A DNA stretch of 64,000 nucleotides, taken from contig JAJRYV010000075.1 in assembly GCA_024275575.1 (NCBI GenBank), forward strand, positions 1-64,000, given 5' to 3'. Source of the stretch: a bacterium (lineage in GTDB: Bacteria > Zhuqueibacterota > Zhuqueibacteria > Zhuqueibacterales > Geothermadaptataceae). Under the pieces are notes generated by a model that saw only the letters and a list, made by a program, of their open reading frames with translations, had not been told where the DNA came from and ran no database searches. This document shows positions 1 through 9,260 of the stretch, piece after piece. The translations under genes were made by a program, and so were the position numbers. How positions within the stretch are numbered: position 1 is the first letter of the stretch; the number at the start of each line of letters is the position of its first letter.

Positions 1-786
1 ATTTCCATCGCGCAGCTCATCCAGCCATTGGCCAACGGCGCCCTGACCCTTTCCCTTGAAACGGATTTTGACGGCTGCATGGCGCTGGTGAAAAAACTGA
101 CCGAACACAAAGATATTTATCTCGCCAATTCGATGAATTCTCTGCGTGTGGAAGGACAAAAAAGCATTTCCGTCGAAATCGTTCAGCAACTGCAATGGCA
201 GGTTCCGGATTGGGTCATCGTGCCGGGCGGCAATTTGGGGAATATTTCCGCCATCGGCGCCGGCTTTCAGATGGCACACGAACTTGGCATTATTGAAAAA
301 TTACCGCGACTGGTTTGTGCCCAGGCGCAAAATGCTAACCCGCTTTATCGCAGTTTCAAAAATAATTTTACTGATTTTCAAGCGCAGCAGGCCGGGCAAA
401 CTCTCGCCAGCGCTATTCAAATCGGCAATCCGGTCAGTGTGCATAAAGCCATAAAAACACTACAAAAATTCGATGGCCTGGTTGAACAGGCAAGTGAAGA
501 AGAACTGGCGAATGCGGCGGCATTGGGTGATCTGGCCGGCCTGTTCACCTGTCCGCATACGGGTGTTGCTCTTGCCGCGCTACGGAAATTGCGGGATCGT
601 GGTGATATTAAGAAGAGCGAGACAGTCGTCGTTATCTCCACGGCGCACGGTCTGAAGTTTACCGGGTTCAAACAAAAATATCACCAAAACGCTTTGGCTG
701 ATTTTTCTGCGAAATTTGCCAATTTTCCCGTTTCACTACCGGCGACAATCGATGCAGTACTTGAGGCTGTGGAGCAAAAATTTTAG
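1..786 (+). CDS. thrC: Threonine synthase, C-terminal part (5' truncated by window edge)
   Basis: Frame open from base 1; VPGGNLGNISAIGAGF PLP-phosphate loop and CPHTGVALAAL typical of threonine synthase. Confidence 0.9.
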   Translation: MSIAQLIQPLANGALTLSLETDFDGCMALVKKLTEHKDIYLANSMNSLRVEGQKSISVEIVQQLQWQVPDWVIVPGGNLGNISAIGAGFQMAHELGIIEKLPRLVCAQAQNANPLYRSFKNNFTDFQAQQAGQTLASAIQIGNPVSVHKAIKTLQKFDGLVEQASEEELANAAALGDLAGLFTCPHTGVALAALRKLRDRGDIKKSETVVVISTAHGLKFTGFKQKYHQNALADFSAKFANFPVSLPATIDAVLEAVEQKF

Positions 787-1058
787 TCTTTACTTCGATC
801 ATTGTAGTTGAAATTTTCGCCGCAGCTTTTCCCGTTCAACTCCGGCATTATTGTTCCGGTTTGTTTTCTTCTTGGAAATAGTTAAAAATTTAATATTTTT
901 TATTAGCATTATTTGTTGCATGTTGGGCAATCACCCCGGTTTCGTTCAATTCAAATCAAAACTGCCTGGCCATATCCGCCCAGCAGGATTTTCTTCCTGC
1001 TTTTCAATCGTAGAATCCCGCCATTCATACAAACAGTGAGAGTTTCGCTTAGGGGGAT

Positions 1059-1790
1059 TTGAAAAAATTAATCCGGAAAGGATGGAGATTTATGGCTGGA
1101 AAAACCAATACCATCGAGATTATATCCAAATTATTGCTACCGTTGGTGATCGCTGTACTCGGCATCGTTTACAATATCGTTCAGGAACGACATAATCAGG
1201 AACAGCTTGCAGCAAACCGCGCCACCAGCCTGATGAAACATCTCGTGAGTAAAAACCCTGAAGAACGCAAACTGGCGATCGTTGTTATCACACACCTTGC
1301 AGCGAAAAAACAGGTGTCGCCGGAGCTTGCAGCATCCCTTATCACGATGGTAACGGATTCTGATACGACGGTCGCAAAGCTGGCATCCGGAGCGCTGAAC
1401 AAGGTAACCGATGCTGACACTTCACTAAGAAGGTCGATTTCAGAGACGGTGAATGCTGTCAAGGCCGCTTTTATTAAATCGGATTCAAATTTTGTGACAT
1501 GCCGGGATGTCGACAAACATGAACCTGTCGACAAAGCTACATATTTTGATCAGGGAAAAGTTTGGGTGTGGGCAAAGGTAAACGCCCCGCGCGATGAAGT
1601 CATTAAGTTGCAATGGGTTGATAAAGAAAATGAGCAAATTTTGGCGGAAAGAAGTATCCGCATAAAGAAAAACCCCACAGGGTACCGGACTTATTGGTGG
1701 AAAAACTTCACCAAACCGGGGACCTACGAAGTGCAATTGTACAACAGCTTTAACCAGTCGATCGGACGGCAGGAGTTTGCGGTGAAATGA
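1059..1790 (+). CDS. Membrane-anchored protein with HEAT-like helical repeat and C-terminal DUF2914-like domain
   Basis: 243 aa ORF; one N-terminal TM helix; C-term 'GYRTYWWKNFTKPGTYEVQLYNSFNQSIGRQEFAVK' resembles DUF2914; start could be the later ATG at 1092. Confidence 0.6.
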   Translation: MKKLIRKGWRFMAGKTNTIEIISKLLLPLVIAVLGIVYNIVQERHNQEQLAANRATSLMKHLVSKNPEERKLAIVVITHLAAKKQVSPELAASLITMVTDSDTTVAKLASGALNKVTDADTSLRRSISETVNAVKAAFIKSDSNFVTCRDVDKHEPVDKATYFDQGKVWVWAKVNAPRDEVIKLQWVDKENEQILAERSIRIKKNPTGYRTYWWKNFTKPGTYEVQLYNSFNQSIGRQEFAVK

Positions 1791-2152
1791 CAGAAATAAA
1801 AATGCCCTTGGAAAACCGGCTGAATTTTGCGCAACATCAGTTGGTGGAAACCGGTTTGATATTTGTCGGTGACGATTAAAATTTTGTATTCATCTTTCTT
1901 AAATATTGCCGGATTCTGCAGAATTCCGGTTTATTTCGGACGATATGATCATAAAAACAGGATTGCCAGAAAAAACCGGCATCGATTTTCCGGGCGTTCA
2001 CGGTTACAATACGTTTATATTGATTGACGATAATCCCCAATGTGCCGGTTTTCCATTTAACGTTTTTACCGCCTGTTTGTAGCCGGAAATTCGGTCTGTC
2101 ATCGCCGTTGTTTCGGTTTCGTTATCCGTAGAGGCGCCCAAATTGAGCGTCT

Positions 2153-3238
2153 CTACCGGTTCTTCCCCCTGATTTTTTTCATATTTTTGATCGCCCGATG
2201 TAAGATTTTGTCCTGCCTTTTGGCCTCCAGCCGGCTTTGAAGTTGCTGTTTTTCTTTAAGTTGCTGTAATTCATCCTGCATTTTCTGAAAATTTTTATAG
2301 CGCGCCATCTGTATTTCGCCGCTTTTTACGGCCTGTCGCACCGCACAGCCCGGTTCCTGCCGGTGTCGACAATCGCGAAAGTGGCAATTTTCTGCCGTGG
2401 TGGTAATTTCCTCAAAAGCCTCGGCTATACCGCGATCGGCATCCCAGAGCTGAATTTCACGCATGCCGGGCGTATCGATGAGCAGGCCGCCGCCGGGCAA
2501 AATGATCAGCTCCCGCTGGGTTGTGGTGTGCCGCCCTTTTTCTACTGAAGAACGTAGCGTATCCACCCGTTGGCGCTCCTCACCGATGATTTTGTTGATA
2601 ATCGTGGACTTACCAACGCCGGAGGAGCCGATCATCGCACAGGTTTTATTGTTTTTAAAATAAGGTTGCAATTGCTCGAGTCCATCCCGGTTCGATGCAC
2701 TTAAAAAATGTACCGGTACGCCAAAAGCAATTTCTGCTGTTTGTTCAACAAAGTATTCCGGGTTGTCACACAAGTCAGCTTTGTTGAGTAAAATCACCGG
2801 GCCGGCGCCACTGTCCCAGGCGAGTGTCAGGTAGCGTTCGAGGCGACGCACATTAAAATCAAAATTAAGTGAAGTGACGATAAAAAGAAAATCGACATTC
2901 GCAGCGATGATCTGTTCCTGGGTGTGTTGCCCTGCTACTTTTCGTGAAATTTTGCTTTTTCGTGGTAAAATCGCCTGTACGATACCTTTGTTTTCATCCG
3001 CAAGGCGGCGAAAGACGATCCAGTCCCCCACGGTTGGGAACTCACCTTGCGAACGTGCTTCGTGGCGGAATTTGCCTGAAATTTCGCAAGTGATCTGGCC
3101 GAATTCACTGTACAGCCGGAGATATTGTTTGTGTTCGACCGCGACTTTTCCAACAGCGAAACCTTGCTCTGCATAAGACTTGAAGTGGGCTGAAAAAAAA
3201 TCATTCCATCCGAGGGATTGTAAATTCATTCTAGCCAC
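2153..3238 (-). CDS. rsgA: Ribosome small-subunit-dependent GTPase A
   Basis: Circularly permuted GTPase motifs (LLNKADL, GSSGVGKSTIIN, DTPGMRE) and C-terminal Cys/His zinc motif (CHFRDCRHRQEPGC). Confidence 0.95.
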   Translation of the reverse strand: MARMNLQSLGWNDFFSAHFKSYAEQGFAVGKVAVEHKQYLRLYSEFGQITCEISGKFRHEARSQGEFPTVGDWIVFRRLADENKGIVQAILPRKSKISRKVAGQHTQEQIIAANVDFLFIVTSLNFDFNVRRLERYLTLAWDSGAGPVILLNKADLCDNPEYFVEQTAEIAFGVPVHFLSASNRDGLEQLQPYFKNNKTCAMIGSSGVGKSTIINKIIGEERQRVDTLRSSVEKGRHTTTQRELIILPGGGLLIDTPGMREIQLWDADRGIAEAFEEITTTAENCHFRDCRHRQEPGCAVRQAVKSGEIQMARYKNFQKMQDELQQLKEKQQLQSRLEAKRQDKILHRAIKNMKKIRGKNR

Positions 3239-3290
3239 AGTTCTGCTATTTTAAAAGTATGATTTGAGACAAAATCTTGCATTTATCGCC

Positions 3291-6200
3291 TCAATTGGTC
3301 AAAAGTTTTTGCATGCCGGTTTTACCATGTGTGAGAGCTTTTTGCACTAATATCTTGTAATCTTCGAGAATATAATAAAGTGTGGGCACCAGTACCATGG
3401 TGATAAAAGTACCGAACATAACGCCGAATCCCAGTGAAACGGCCATGGGAATCAGGAATTGCGCTTGCACTGATTTTTCCAGCAAAAGCGGCGTCAAACC
3501 GAGGAATGTGGTTAAAGATGTCAGTAAAATCGGTCGGAAACGGCTGACGCCCGCATCGCGAATAGCTTGTGCCAGCGGCACACCTGTCTGCCGTGCCTGA
3601 TTGATAAAATCGACCATGATCAGGCTGTCATTGACGACGACGCCGGTTAACGCGACGATGCCGAAGGCCGAAAGGATGGTCAATTCCATTCCCATCAGCA
3701 CATGCCCCCACACAGCGCCGACGATGCCGAAGGGGATGGCGCTCATGACGATCAGTGGTTGCAGGTAGGAGCGGAAGGGAATCGCCAGCAGGCCGTAAAT
3801 CATGATCATGGCGATGAAGAAACCACGTTTCAGGCCGGCGATTGTCCGTCGCTGTTCCCGTTGTTCTCCTTCGAATGTGTAAGCGATGCTGGGGTGGTCG
3901 GCCACCAGTTGCGGCAAATAATTTTGCCGCAGGTCGGCGAGAATTTCGTTGGGAACGGCGATTTTCAAATCGACATCGGCGGTGACGGAAATTGTGCGTT
4001 GACGGTCGGTACGGTTGATTGTGGCATAACCGCGGCCAAGTCGGGCATTTGCCGCCGTTGAAAACGGCACTTCTCCGCCGCCGGTTACGCGTATGCGCAT
4101 GTTTTCGAGATCACCGAGGCTGCGCCTTTCTGCTGCAGGATAACGAACCATCACCCGGATATCGTCACGGCCGCGCTGAATGCGCTGGGCTTCGGCGCCG
4201 TAAAAAGCCTGGCGTACCTGGTTGCCGAGGTCGAATAATGAAAGCCCGAGGTTTTCCGCTTCCGGGGTGATGCTGAGCTCAATTTCCTGTTTACCCGCCC
4301 GATATGAATCTGAAATATCATAGACGCCGTTATACTGCCGCAATTTCGCCTTCAGTTTCTCTGCAGCCGCGGTCAGCTCCTGATAATTGACGCCGGACAA
4401 CTGCACGTTGATCGGTTCACCCGAGCTCATCAGGGAAGCTGTGAAAGTCAGTTCAACGGCATCGGGAATTGGGCCGTTGAGCTTGCGCCAGCGCCGGGCA
4501 ATTTCCGGACTGGAATATTGGCGGATTTCCGAGGGCGCCAGTTCGATATTGACTTCGCCAAGGTGCGCTTCGGAGAATGTGGCGTCTACCGCACCGTTGT
4601 GACGGCTGCTGCGCACCCGAAACGGCTGCTGGCCGACGGAGGCGAGGATGTGATTAAAAATCGGTGCCTCATCTGTACCATTTCCCTGCTCAATTTCTTT
4701 GCGGAGCTGCAACGCCGATTGCTCTAATTGCTTCACTGCTGCTGCGGTGGCTTCAGCGGGCGTGCCCCGGGGCATGGTCAACAAGGCTACGACATTGTCG
4801 GCGTCAACAGCCGGGAAAAAGATAAACTTGATCCAGCCTCCCGCGATCAGCCCGAATGTTAAAAGAAGTGTGCCCACACCGACGGCAACGCTGGTGTAGC
4901 GAAAATCTAACGCCCATTCAAGCGTCGGTTTGTATAGTTTGTGAATAAAATCCTGCAAACGATCTGAAAAATAGCGCTGAAACCGCGCCCATAAGCCCGG
5001 GTTTTTTTTCTCCGTCATAAAGCTGGAATGACCGAGGTGGGCCGGCAAGATAAACAAGGCTTCGATCAGTGAAAAAGTCAAGGTGGAGATCACCACGATG
5101 GGAATCACTTTCATCACTTTTCCCATGGTGCCCTCGACGTTCAGCAGTGGCCAGAATGCGGCAATCGTTGTCAGTATTGCGAAAACAACCGGCACGGCAA
5201 CCTGTTTTGTCCCTTCGATGGCAGCATCGAGAGGTTTTGCCCCTTTTTCGAGAAATGAATAGACATTTTCCCCGACGACGATGGCATCATCAACGACGAT
5301 GCCCAGCACGACGATAAAGGCAAAAAGGGAAATCAGGTTAATGGAGACATCGTAAATGGGCATCAGCCAGAAAGCGCCGAAAAAGGAAATGACCAGCCCC
5401 ACGGAAACCCATATCGCCAGGCGCAAGCGTAGGAAAAGCGCCAATGAAATAAAGACCAGAATTAGCCCCATGCGACCATTGCGCAGGAGTAAATCGAGAC
5501 GGCTTTTGAGGATTTTAGTATCATCCTGCCAGGTCGTCAGGCTGATGCCCCCGGGCACGCGCAAGCGCGCCTCGACAAGGTATTCCTGCACCGCGGCTGC
5601 GACTTCGAGGGCGCTTTCCTCGCCGACGCGAAATACTTTTAATATCGCCGTGGGTTTGCCGTCGAATCGTGCTGATTGATCGGTATCGGCAAAACCATCA
5701 CGAACAGCCGCCACATTACCGAGATAAAGGCGTGTGCCGTCGGGTGCTGTGCGCAGTAAAATTTTGTCAAATTCAGTGCCATGATAGGCCTGCCCCTTTG
5801 TGCGGATGAGAATTTCTCCACCTCCCGTTTTGACCGAGCCGCCGGGCAAATCGAGAGATGAACGCCGTACGGCACGCACAACTTCATCAAAGGTTAGGCC
5901 GTAGCGCCGCAAATCAGCCTCGGAAACTTCGATGGATATTTCATAAGGGCGAACGTTGGTGAGTTCAACCTGGGTGATATTGGGGTAAACCAGCAGCTCA
6001 TTGCGCATGCGCTCACCGATGGCCTTTAGCGAGCGTTCATCCGTATCACCCGAGATCGCGATATTGATGACCTGATTGCGCATGATAAATTCTTTAATCA
6101 CCGGTTTTTCCGTTTCCAGGGGAAAAGTCTCGATTCCATCGACGCGCATTTTGATTTCATCGAGAACGTCCTGCACCGCGTATCCGTGCTCCACCTCGGC

Positions 6201-6479
6201 GGTGACGGTGCCGAGATTTTCCGCCGCTGTCGAACGAATGCGCTCGATGCCTTCGATATCCTGAATGGCTTCTTCAATTTTAACACAAACCCCTTCTTCC
6301 ACCTCAGTCGGAGCAGCGCCGCGATAAGCGACGCTGATGGTGATACTATCGGTGTTTAATTCCGGAAAAACTTCTTTCTTGATGCCACTGATTGAAATGA
6401 GGCCTGCCGTGATGATGCCGAACATCAGCAAATTGGCGGTGACGGAATTGCGGGCAAACCAATCTATCGCACGGTACAT
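3291..6479 (-). CDS. RND efflux transporter (AcrB/MdtB family permease)
   Basis: 1062 aa, 12-TM RND pattern; GIVVDDAIVVGENV and ALTGVVVNDSLIMVDFIN motifs. Confidence 0.95.
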   Translation of the reverse strand: MYRAIDWFARNSVTANLLMFGIITAGLISISGIKKEVFPELNTDSITISVAYRGAAPTEVEEGVCVKIEEAIQDIEGIERIRSTAAENLGTVTAEVEHGYAVQDVLDEIKMRVDGIETFPLETEKPVIKEFIMRNQVINIAISGDTDERSLKAIGERMRNELLVYPNITQVELTNVRPYEISIEVSEADLRRYGLTFDEVVRAVRRSSLDLPGGSVKTGGGEILIRTKGQAYHGTEFDKILLRTAPDGTRLYLGNVAAVRDGFADTDQSARFDGKPTAILKVFRVGEESALEVAAAVQEYLVEARLRVPGGISLTTWQDDTKILKSRLDLLLRNGRMGLILVFISLALFLRLRLAIWVSVGLVISFFGAFWLMPIYDVSINLISLFAFIVVLGIVVDDAIVVGENVYSFLEKGAKPLDAAIEGTKQVAVPVVFAILTTIAAFWPLLNVEGTMGKVMKVIPIVVISTLTFSLIEALFILPAHLGHSSFMTEKKNPGLWARFQRYFSDRLQDFIHKLYKPTLEWALDFRYTSVAVGVGTLLLTFGLIAGGWIKFIFFPAVDADNVVALLTMPRGTPAEATAAAVKQLEQSALQLRKEIEQGNGTDEAPIFNHILASVGQQPFRVRSSRHNGAVDATFSEAHLGEVNIELAPSEIRQYSSPEIARRWRKLNGPIPDAVELTFTASLMSSGEPINVQLSGVNYQELTAAAEKLKAKLRQYNGVYDISDSYRAGKQEIELSITPEAENLGLSLFDLGNQVRQAFYGAEAQRIQRGRDDIRVMVRYPAAERRSLGDLENMRIRVTGGGEVPFSTAANARLGRGYATINRTDRQRTISVTADVDLKIAVPNEILADLRQNYLPQLVADHPSIAYTFEGEQREQRRTIAGLKRGFFIAMIMIYGLLAIPFRSYLQPLIVMSAIPFGIVGAVWGHVLMGMELTILSAFGIVALTGVVVNDSLIMVDFINQARQTGVPLAQAIRDAGVSRFRPILLTSLTTFLGLTPLLLEKSVQAQFLIPMAVSLGFGVMFGTFITMVLVPTLYYILEDYKILVQKALTHGKTGMQKLLTN

Positions 6480-6518
6480 TTTATCTCCTGCATGGATTTA
6501 AAAATATCGGTGAAACTT

Positions 6519-7682
6519 TTAATTATACACACGCACCTGCATGCCGTTGACAAACGCTTCCAGTGGCGAAATACAAATTTCGTCACCGTCCGACAGACCT
6601 CGGGTAACAATCGCAGTTTCATCGTAAATCCGGGCGATCTCAACAGGACGATAGTGCAAGGTTTGATCTTTATTGACGATTAAAACCTGGTCACCGTCGC
6701 GCAGGGCGATGCGGGGAATGGCCGCAATATTTTTAAAAATTTTACCATGAATCTGCGCTTTTACAAAAAAACCTACAGCGAGAGGCGGGCTGTTGGGGTT
6801 CGTTTTATGGCCGTAGGGGTCTACAATTCGTGCAACAGCATGCAGCATGCGGCTGCGCGCGTCGATTTCGCCTTCCATGCGCACGATGCGCGCCGGCCAG
6901 CTATGTGTTTTCCCGGCAAAATTTGCCGTCAGGGTGACTTTCGGACCGGCGATTTTTCCGCTTTCGCCGCGATAGTTTAACGGCAAATCGAGATAGGCGA
7001 GCTGCTTGTCCGGAATCGGCAGGCGAATTTCCGCATAGTCAACAGCATAGATGACCGCCAGGGCTATGCCCGGATTGACATACTGACCGACATCGACGTT
7101 TTTTTTACGCACACGTCCGCTGAAAGGGGCACGGATTTTTGTCCGCTGCCTATTGAGCTCGGCCTGCTGCAAGCGGGCTTTCCCAGCATTGAGCGAGGCC
7201 AGCGCTTCTTTCAGTTGCGGTTCGCGCAGCACCAGCTTTGAAGGTTCACCTTTGCCCAGCCGCTGCCATTCATCTTTGGCAATGCGCGCCTCTTCCTGTT
7301 CACGGCGATAACGTAATTCAGCCTGGGCAACCTGTGCTTCAGCCTGGATTTTTGCCAGTTTATAATCACGGTCATCGATCCTGACGAGGATTTCATTTTT
7401 CTCAAAAAAGCCGCCGGCCGCGAACGCTCGGGCAACGAAAGTCACCTGCCCGGAAACCTGGGCGATGAGGGCGCTTTCCGTACGCGGTGCAACCGTCCCC
7501 TGAGAGCGCACGATCATTTGCATGTCTTTCTTTTCAACTTTAAATGTACGAATCAATGGTCGTGTAAGCTCCGCCGGCCTGTATGCAACTTTGGGTCGTG
7601 TGAAAAATAAAATTGCGGAAATGGCAACAGCGCCAAAGATGATCAGAATCGGCAGAATTATTTTTAATGTATATGTTCGCAT
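6519..7682 (-). CDS. RND efflux periplasmic adaptor (membrane fusion protein)
   Basis: N-terminal TM, biotin-lipoyl-like hairpin, RAPFSGRV motif; operon with RND pump. Confidence 0.93.
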   Translation of the reverse strand: MRTYTLKIILPILIIFGAVAISAILFFTRPKVAYRPAELTRPLIRTFKVEKKDMQMIVRSQGTVAPRTESALIAQVSGQVTFVARAFAAGGFFEKNEILVRIDDRDYKLAKIQAEAQVAQAELRYRREQEEARIAKDEWQRLGKGEPSKLVLREPQLKEALASLNAGKARLQQAELNRQRTKIRAPFSGRVRKKNVDVGQYVNPGIALAVIYAVDYAEIRLPIPDKQLAYLDLPLNYRGESGKIAGPKVTLTANFAGKTHSWPARIVRMEGEIDARSRMLHAVARIVDPYGHKTNPNSPPLAVGFFVKAQIHGKIFKNIAAIPRIALRDGDQVLIVNKDQTLHYRPVEIARIYDETAIVTRGLSDGDEICISPLEAFVNGMQVRVYN

Positions 7683-7749
7683 CGATTACTCCGGTAATTT
7701 GAATCAGCCGCCGGCAAGTGCAATGCTGATCTGCGTCGTTAAGTTAATA

Positions 7750-9165
7750 TCAGTTTATTGCCTCGCCGCTAAACCCGCCGCCCAATGCTAAATATAAGCT
7801 AACCCGGGCTTCAAGGCGCATGCGTTGTACGTTGAGCAACTGGCTCTCGGCATCAAATGCCCGGCGCTGCGCTTCGAGCACGGTGATCAGATCGCTGACC
7901 CCGGAATAATAACGGGATTCGGCCAGGCTGCGGGAAGCGAGCGCCTGGTTGGTCGCCAGCCGTAAAGTTTCTTCCTGCCGGCTGAGATATTTTTCGGCCG
8001 CCAGGGCGTTTTCTACCTCGGCAAAAGCCGTGAGCACTTTATCGGCATAAGCGGCGAGGGCTTGCTGATTTTGCGCTTTCGCAAGTTTGACCGCTGCCCA
8101 TAATCGACCTCCCTGAAAAATCGGCTGAACGATATTTCCGGCGATATTCCAGACGAGAAAATCCTGGTTGAGCAATTCGTTGTATTCGATGGGGCTGGTA
8201 CCACGGCTGCCGCTGATCGCAAGGCGTGGCAAAAAAGCCAATTTCGCCTGTTTAATGCTGATTTTGCTGGCGGCGAGCATGCGCTCCGCTGTGTATAAAT
8301 CAGGGCGTCGGAATAATAATTCAGCCGGTAAACCGACCGGAACTGCTGCCGAAATCTCCGGCAGTTCCGGTGAAATCTCGAGGGTCGCTGCAGGATAATT
8401 GCCCATCAACACCTCTAACTGCCGCAGCGCTTGCTCGGCAAGCATTTGTCGCTGCACGAGAAAGGATTCAGCCGTGGAAACGTTGGTCTCCGCGAGCATG
8501 AGATCGATCGACGGACGTAGTCCTTTTTTATAACGTTGTTTAATTTGATCGCGTGTGGCGGTAAAGTTCTTCAGCGTCGAGGCAGCCAGTTGCACTTGTT
8601 TTTTCCCCTCTACCGCCGCCAGCCAGGTTTTTACCGCCAGGCCGCTGATGGACAAGCGAGCGGCATGATAGTCAGCCCCCGTGGCCTGGATTTGCGCATT
8701 GGCCGCTGATTTTGCCGCGCGAACACGGCCCCACAAATCGATTTCCCAACTGACATCGGCCGAGAGACCGTAAACGATCGATTTTGATTCTAAAATGGCA
8801 TTGGGCGGCGCGTTGGGTATTGGCAGACCAACATATATCTGTTTTCGTTTGGCGCCGAAATTATTTGCTGAAACAGAGGGATAAAGCGGCGCGCCGGCAA
8901 TTGTCGCCTGCGCTCTGGCGGCGTCGATATTGGCTGCGGCAATTTTCAGATTGTAGTTGTTTTTTAATGTCGTCTTTAAAATTTTTGTCAGGCTGGAATC
9001 GGCAAAATTTGTCCACCACTGCGATTCGACTTCTCCGGTGAATTGATTTTCATTTTCCCATTTTTCACGAGTTATATTTTCGATTTTCGGATGATCAATT
9101 TTTGGAGGATGGGCGCAGGAAAAAAGGATGAGCAGGTATCCGCAATAGAAACTCGGTTTAAACAT
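7750..9165 (-). CDS. TolC/NodT-family outer-membrane efflux lipoprotein
   Basis: Lipobox-like N-terminus (ILFSCAH), RRPDLYTAERML and GGRLWAAVKLAKAQNQQALAAY motifs; first gene of efflux operon. Confidence 0.93.
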   Translation of the reverse strand: MFKPSFYCGYLLILFSCAHPPKIDHPKIENITREKWENENQFTGEVESQWWTNFADSSLTKILKTTLKNNYNLKIAAANIDAARAQATIAGAPLYPSVSANNFGAKRKQIYVGLPIPNAPPNAILESKSIVYGLSADVSWEIDLWGRVRAAKSAANAQIQATGADYHAARLSISGLAVKTWLAAVEGKKQVQLAASTLKNFTATRDQIKQRYKKGLRPSIDLMLAETNVSTAESFLVQRQMLAEQALRQLEVLMGNYPAATLEISPELPEISAAVPVGLPAELLFRRPDLYTAERMLAASKISIKQAKLAFLPRLAISGSRGTSPIEYNELLNQDFLVWNIAGNIVQPIFQGGRLWAAVKLAKAQNQQALAAYADKVLTAFAEVENALAAEKYLSRQEETLRLATNQALASRSLAESRYYSGVSDLITVLEAQRRAFDAESQLLNVQRMRLEARVSLYLALGGGFSGEAIN

Positions 9166-9260
9166 TGGTTATTAGCTTTTCTGATTCTGATGTTAACAAT
9201 ATTTTTGAACTCAAAACAACGCCCTATTTACAAAAATTATTTCTGATTTCCTATACAATT

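Noticed and set aside
146-454. Overlapping alternative-frame and antisense ORFs inside confident CDSs (this one in thrC; also e.g. 11388-12035 in glnE and 33587-34507 opposite proB)
   Set aside because: They lie entirely or mostly within strongly supported genes in another frame, lack recognisable domains and have low-complexity or shadow-like composition
851-1039. 62 aa ORF in the intergenic region before 1059
   Set aside because: No motif, no plausible ribosome-binding context; AT-rich intergenic sequence
2100-2160. GAGGCGCCCAAATTGAGCGTCTC imperfect palindrome downstream of rsgA as a terminator
   Set aside because: Stem is imperfect and no T-run follows on either strand; not supported well enough to list
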